Below, one piece after another: positions 4,179-7,175 of a stretch of 7,175 nucleotides of DNA. Source of the stretch: Bacillota bacterium (lineage in GTDB: Bacteria; Bacillota; GCA-003054495; Carboxydocellales; JAJZTU01). The notes beneath the pieces were generated by a model that had not been told where the DNA came from, did not search any database, and worked only from the letters and a program-made list of their open reading frames with translations. The DNA is taken from assembly GCA_021848765.1 (NCBI GenBank), contig JAJZTU010000179.1, forward strand, positions 1 through 7,175, given 5' to 3'. The translations under genes were made by a program, and so were the position numbers. Within the stretch, counting starts at the first letter, position 1; every line of letters begins with the position of its first letter.

Positions 4179-5534
4179 GTGGCAAACGGGTACTGGAATC
4201 CAAGAACAGAATTAATGCCCAGGGAGCAACTGGAGAGGCTGCAGTTAAAGAAGCTTCAGGCTTTGGTTAATTGGGCCTACAGGCGCAGTCCGTTCTGGCA
4301 GCACAAACTTGACCTTGCCGGGGTTAAGCCCCAGGATATCAACTGTTTGGCGGACATCAGGTCGATACCGTTTCTGACCCGGGAGGAACTAAACCGGTCC
4401 CAGTCGGAGCATCCGGTTTATGGTGATATTTTGTCAGTGCCGCCGGCGAAGGCGGTGCGCTATCACCAAACCTCAGGCTCTTCCGGGAAGGTGCCGCTGC
4501 GTATCCTGGACGGTTGGAAAGACTGGGAATGGATAGCCGAGATGTGGTGTTACGGGATGTACGCCTTCGGGGTCAGGGAGACCGACACCGTGTATCTGGC
4601 CTATAATTATGGAACGTTTATCGGATTTTGGGGAGCTCATTACGCTTCGGAAAAAATCGGGGCGCTGACTATCCCCAGTGGTGGCTTATCCAGCGAGGAG
4701 CGGGTGCGCAAAATCATTGAACTGGGGGCTACCGTACTGGTTTGTACGCCTACCTATGCCTTAAGACTGGCCCAGGTGGCGGACGAGTTGGGCATAAATC
4801 TGGCCAGGGAATCCCAGGTGCGGCTGTTGATACATGCCGGTGAACCAGGGGCTAACATTCCTGCCACTAAAAAGCTAATTGAGGAAGCCTGGGGGGCCAA
4901 AGCGGGAGATTTCCCGGGTATGTCGGAAACCGGGGGATCAACCTCTTTTGAGTGTGCCGCCCAACCGGGAGGGGTACATATCCTTGAAGACCACTACCTC
5001 CAGGAGGTGATCGATCCTGACACCGGAGAGCCACTGGGTTACGGGCAGAAAGGAGAACTGGTGCTCACATCTTTTGGTAGAGCAACTATACCGCTGCTTA
5101 GGTACCGTACGGGGGATTTGGTAGAACGGGTGGAAAACACTAATTGCCCTTGCGGCCGGAGTTTTGACCTTTACCGGGGGGGCATACTGGGCCGGGCAGA
5201 TGACATGAAACTGGTCAGGGGGGTGAACGTTTTCCCCGGCACGTTGGAAAACATCATCCGCGAATTCCGTGAGGCCGATGAATTTCAGATTATCCTTTTC
5301 AAGGAAAAAGGTATTGACCAGATTATGGTCAAAATCGAGCCTGTGCCGGAGGTTGCTGCTGCGGCTCATGAAGAACTGCGGGACAAGATAGCGGAAGCTT
5401 TGAACCAGGCCCACCGTCTCAAGTTTGTTGTTGAAATTGTGGAACCGGGAACTTTACCGAAGTTTGAACTGAAAGCGCGTCGACTGCTGGATATCAGGGA
5501 CCGTGAAGATGCCGGCTTGAGTCAAACCGGTTAG
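4179..5534 (+). CDS. Phenylacetate-CoA ligase (PaaK) family AMP-forming ligase
   Basis: A 451-residue acyl-adenylate-forming enzyme, slightly longer than typical PaaK (about 430-440). It activates a carboxylic acid with ATP and joins it to coenzyme A in the cytoplasm. The motifs appear in order: phosphate-binding TSGSSGK (98-104), GMSETGG (247-253), YRTGDL (309-314), the Cys-containing CPCGR (323-327), GRADDMKLVRGVNVFP (338-353), typical of PaaK, and a C-terminal LPKFELKAR (426-434) whose Lys432 is the likely catalytic A10 lysine. The start is GTG, preceded by AGGGGGTG at a somewhat long distance of about 11 nt. It leads a tight operon with a 65-aa protein, a substrate-binding lipoprotein and a molybdenum-hydroxylase subunit. 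Substrate specificity cannot be read from sequence; the context favours an aromatic or heterocyclic acid over phenylacetate specifically. Confidence 0.88.
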   Translation: MANGYWNPRTELMPREQLERLQLKKLQALVNWAYRRSPFWQHKLDLAGVKPQDINCLADIRSIPFLTREELNRSQSEHPVYGDILSVPPAKAVRYHQTSGSSGKVPLRILDGWKDWEWIAEMWCYGMYAFGVRETDTVYLAYNYGTFIGFWGAHYASEKIGALTIPSGGLSSEERVRKIIELGATVLVCTPTYALRLAQVADELGINLARESQVRLLIHAGEPGANIPATKKLIEEAWGAKAGDFPGMSETGGSTSFECAAQPGGVHILEDHYLQEVIDPDTGEPLGYGQKGELVLTSFGRATIPLLRYRTGDLVERVENTNCPCGRSFDLYRGGILGRADDMKLVRGVNVFPGTLENIIREFREADEFQIILFKEKGIDQIMVKIEPVPEVAAAAHEELRDKIAEALNQAHRLKFVVEIVEPGTLPKFELKARRLLDIRDREDAGLSQTG

Positions 5535-5545
5535 GGGGGGTCAGG

Positions 5546-5743
5546 GTGCGTTATCAAGAAAACCCGGCTGAGATTGAGCAGAAAGTACAGGAGATTTACA
5601 TGTTGCTGAAAGAAATCAGCCAAGTTGAAGATTACCCTGCATTAAGCAGCAATGCTAAGCGGGCGTTGGGTACTGTGTGGCAAATGGTAAATCATTTAGG
5701 CCTGGAGTATGAACAACCGGATAATTTACTGACCGGTCAATAG
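5546..5743 (+). CDS. Small hypothetical protein of the catabolic operon
   Basis: A 65-residue acidic, mostly helical protein, not recognised. The GTG start follows AGGGGGGG by 5 nt. It begins 11 bp after the ligase stop and ends 18 bp before the binding-protein start, so it is embedded in the operon and almost certainly translated. There is no signal peptide, membrane segment, cysteine or known metal motif. The N-terminal half (about 7-29, EIEQKVQEIYMLLKEISQVE) looks amphipathic; the middle has NAKRALGTVWQMVNHLGLEYE. It could be a partner of the ligase or a small adaptor, but nothing in the sequence decides this. Confidence 0.7.
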   Translation: MRYQENPAEIEQKVQEIYMLLKEISQVEDYPALSSNAKRALGTVWQMVNHLGLEYEQPDNLLTGQ

Positions 5744-5761
5744 AAAGGAGGTCGCTAAACA

Positions 5762-7000
5762 GTGTTTGCGAAAAGCAGGTTAACAAGTACGGTATTTACA
5801 GTAATCCTGGCCCTGTTATCAGTTATTGCGGTGGGGTGTGGACCGACCGGGACGGACAAAACTTCTTCCGGGGCTGGCGGGCCAACCGGGGAGCAAAAGC
5901 CCGAATCGGTAAAAATCGGGGTGCTTACCGGCCTGACCGGGAAAGGAGCAGACTGGGGTAAAAAGCAAAAAGTTGCCCTGGAGATAGCGGAAAAGGAAAT
6001 TAATCAGGGCGGCGGGATTAACGGCAACCCGGTTAAGTTCATCATCTGCGACACCGGCGGTGAGAACCAGCAGGCAGTAATCCTGACCAGGAAACTGGCT
6101 ACGGAGGATAAGGTGCTGGCCATTTTAGGGCCGTATTTCAGCGGTGAGGCTGAAGTGGCATTTCCCCAGGCCAATGAATTGAAGCTTCCGATTATTTCCG
6201 CCACCTCGGCGAAGCCGGGGATTTCAGCGGCCAACAGGCCCTGGGCGTTCCGGAATTCGATGACAGATGACAAGATGCTCAAAGTGGCTCTGCCCTTGTT
6301 CCTCAAAAAATATCCGGTGAAAAACATTGCTGTGGTCACTGACATGAAGGATGCCATTTCCAAGAGTTTTGGGACCAAGACGCTGCCGGCAGCTTTAAAA
6401 GCGACCCCGGGCTTGGTTATGCTCAAAGAGGGGCAGCCGGTTACCTACAACACCGGTGATACCGACTTCAGCGCCCAGGTTTCGGCCCTGAAACAACTGA
6501 AACCGGAGGCTATCGGGGTCGGGGGGCTTTATCAGGAGATCGCTTCCCTGGCCCGGGAAATGAAGCGCCAAGGGATGAATATTCCGGCCCTGGGTAATGT
6601 CGGGATGTACTCCGAGGCTTTGATTGAACAGGGTGGCGATGCGGTGGAAGGTTGGGTAGCTCTCTCCAACTTCTGGCCCACCAGTCCGGACCCAAAGGTG
6701 CAGGAATTCAATGCTAAATTCAAAACAGCCGCCCAGGCGGCAGGCTTGGGTCCCACTCCGGATACCTTTGCTGTTTCCATGTATGATACCGCTCTGATTA
6801 CAGCGGAGCTCATCCGGAAGAACAAGCTCACCGCCCAGTCCCCCCTGGAAGAAGCCAGGGCAGCCATCCGGGACGGATGGGCCGGGGTTAAGGATTATCC
6901 GGGCGTGATGGGTAAAACCAGCATTGACGGGGCCGGGGACGGGATCAAGGAAGTATATACCCTGATCGTCAAGGATGGGAAATGGGAAAGGTTGGAGTAA
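5762..7000 (+). CDS. ABC transporter substrate-binding lipoprotein, Liv/branched-chain amino acid type
   Basis: A 412-residue protein of the type I periplasmic-binding fold (Peripla_BP_6, LivK-like). It has a basic N-terminus, a hydrophobic core (about 10-24) and a lipobox AVGC with Cys26, so it should be lipidated and anchored outside the membrane; a Gly/Thr/Ser-rich linker (27-45) follows. The mature domain opens with VKIGVLTGLTG (about 49-59), includes INGNPVKFIICDTGGENQQAV and AILGPYFSGEAEVAFP, and has the two-lobe pattern of the family. The GTG start follows AAAGGAGGT with a 9-nt spacer. In this family ligands range from branched-chain amino acids to urea and aromatic acids; its place between a CoA ligase and a molybdenum-hydroxylase gene suggests uptake of the operon's organic-acid substrate. 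The permease and ATPase genes are not in the window. The fold is certain, the ligand inferred. Confidence 0.93.
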   Translation: MFAKSRLTSTVFTVILALLSVIAVGCGPTGTDKTSSGAGGPTGEQKPESVKIGVLTGLTGKGADWGKKQKVALEIAEKEINQGGGINGNPVKFIICDTGGENQQAVILTRKLATEDKVLAILGPYFSGEAEVAFPQANELKLPIISATSAKPGISAANRPWAFRNSMTDDKMLKVALPLFLKKYPVKNIAVVTDMKDAISKSFGTKTLPAALKATPGLVMLKEGQPVTYNTGDTDFSAQVSALKQLKPEAIGVGGLYQEIASLAREMKRQGMNIPALGNVGMYSEALIEQGGDAVEGWVALSNFWPTSPDPKVQEFNAKFKTAAQAAGLGPTPDTFAVSMYDTALITAELIRKNKLTAQSPLEEARAAIRDGWAGVKDYPGVMGKTSIDGAGDGIKEVYTLIVKDGKWERLE

Positions 7001-7013
7001 GGAGGGCCAAACA

Positions 7014-7175
7014 ATGCGTCTACCCAAATTTGAGTACCTGGAGCCTGAGGCGGTTAGTGAAGCGGTAAGCTTACTTGAAAAATACCGGGGACAATGTTCT
7101 GTTATGGCAGGCGGCACGGATTTGCTGGTGGCCATGAAACAGCGGCGGCAGACTCCCGGTTATGTACAGATCGGA
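7014..7175 (+). CDS. FAD-binding subunit of a molybdenum hydroxylase (xanthine dehydrogenase family), N-terminal part
   Basis: The first 54 codons are present and the gene runs off the right edge. The ATG at 7014 follows AAGGAGGG and lies 13 bp after the binding-protein stop. The peptide begins MRLPKFEYLEPEAVSEAVSL and contains MAGGTDLL (31-38), the FAD pyrophosphate-binding motif of the FAD_binding_5 domain. That domain occurs in CoxM, XdhB and HcrB-type subunits, which pass electrons between iron-sulfur clusters and FAD in three-subunit molybdenum enzymes. With a CoA ligase upstream, a 4-hydroxybenzoyl-CoA reductase-like complex is attractive, but other hydroxylases are equally compatible with so short a fragment. 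The large and small subunits should lie beyond the window. Confidence 0.85.
   Translation, partial: MRLPKFEYLEPEAVSEAVSLLEKYRGQCSVMAGGTDLLVAMKQRRQTPGYVQIG

Noticed and set aside
6004..7135. Minus-strand open frames opposite the binding-protein gene
   Set aside because: They have no recognisable domains or ribosome binding sites and lie antisense to well-supported genes.

Overview
The window looks like a chromosomal segment of a spore-forming, strictly anaerobic, moderately GC-rich Firmicute of the Peptococcaceae type (Pelotomaculum/Desulfotomaculum relatives). This placement is inferred from gene content: the sporulation-associated pair prkA-yhbH, strong AGGAGG-type ribosome binding sites, a ferredoxin-type QueG-like protein, and an anaerobic catabolic cluster with a CoA ligase and a molybdenum-hydroxylase subunit. 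No 16S or other marker is present, so the genus is a guess.

Layout. (1) Positions 1-2339, minus strand: a sigma-A-like promoter (2311-2339) reads into an unusually long leader of about 265 nt, then prkA (142-2037), then the first 25 codons of yhbH (DUF444), which runs off the left edge. The leader carries many TGGTA/TGGTAACC repeats and a 12-bp perfect hairpin. (2) 2398-2924, plus strand: two small inverted repeats, an extended -10 promoter and a 129-aa double 4Fe-4S protein. It resembles a QueG-like iron-sulfur protein whose middle part is missing. (3) 2925-3617: a promoter, a TGCAAA-N3-TTTGCA operator candidate and a hairpin-rich leader precede an ArsR/SmtB repressor. Its metal ligands match CadC (both alpha3N and alpha5 sites), but no efflux gene is adjacent. 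(4) 3631-4087, minus strand, AT-rich: an intact RelE/ParE-family toxin preceded by only the 3' end of its antitoxin. An 85-bp structure with 12-bp inverted ends lies where the rest of the antitoxin should be. This is accessory, decayed DNA. (5) 4179-7175, plus strand: a tight operon, still open at the right edge, of a PaaK-family aryl-CoA ligase, an unrecognised 65-aa protein, a Liv-type lipoprotein substrate-binding protein and the start of a xanthine-dehydrogenase-family FAD subunit.

How the parts work together. The right-hand operon reads as capture of a small organic acid (binding lipoprotein of an ABC importer), activation to a CoA thioester (PaaK-like ligase) and a redox step on the ring by a molybdenum hydroxylase of the 4-hydroxybenzoyl-CoA reductase type. 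The substrate is inferred and not shown by the sequence. The left-hand prkA-yhbH pair belongs to a stress/sporulation module that in many Firmicutes also includes spoVR. The middle is a patchwork of single genes, two of which appear damaged. The least explained material is non-coding: the prkA leader, the arsR leader and the 85-bp inverted-repeat structure.
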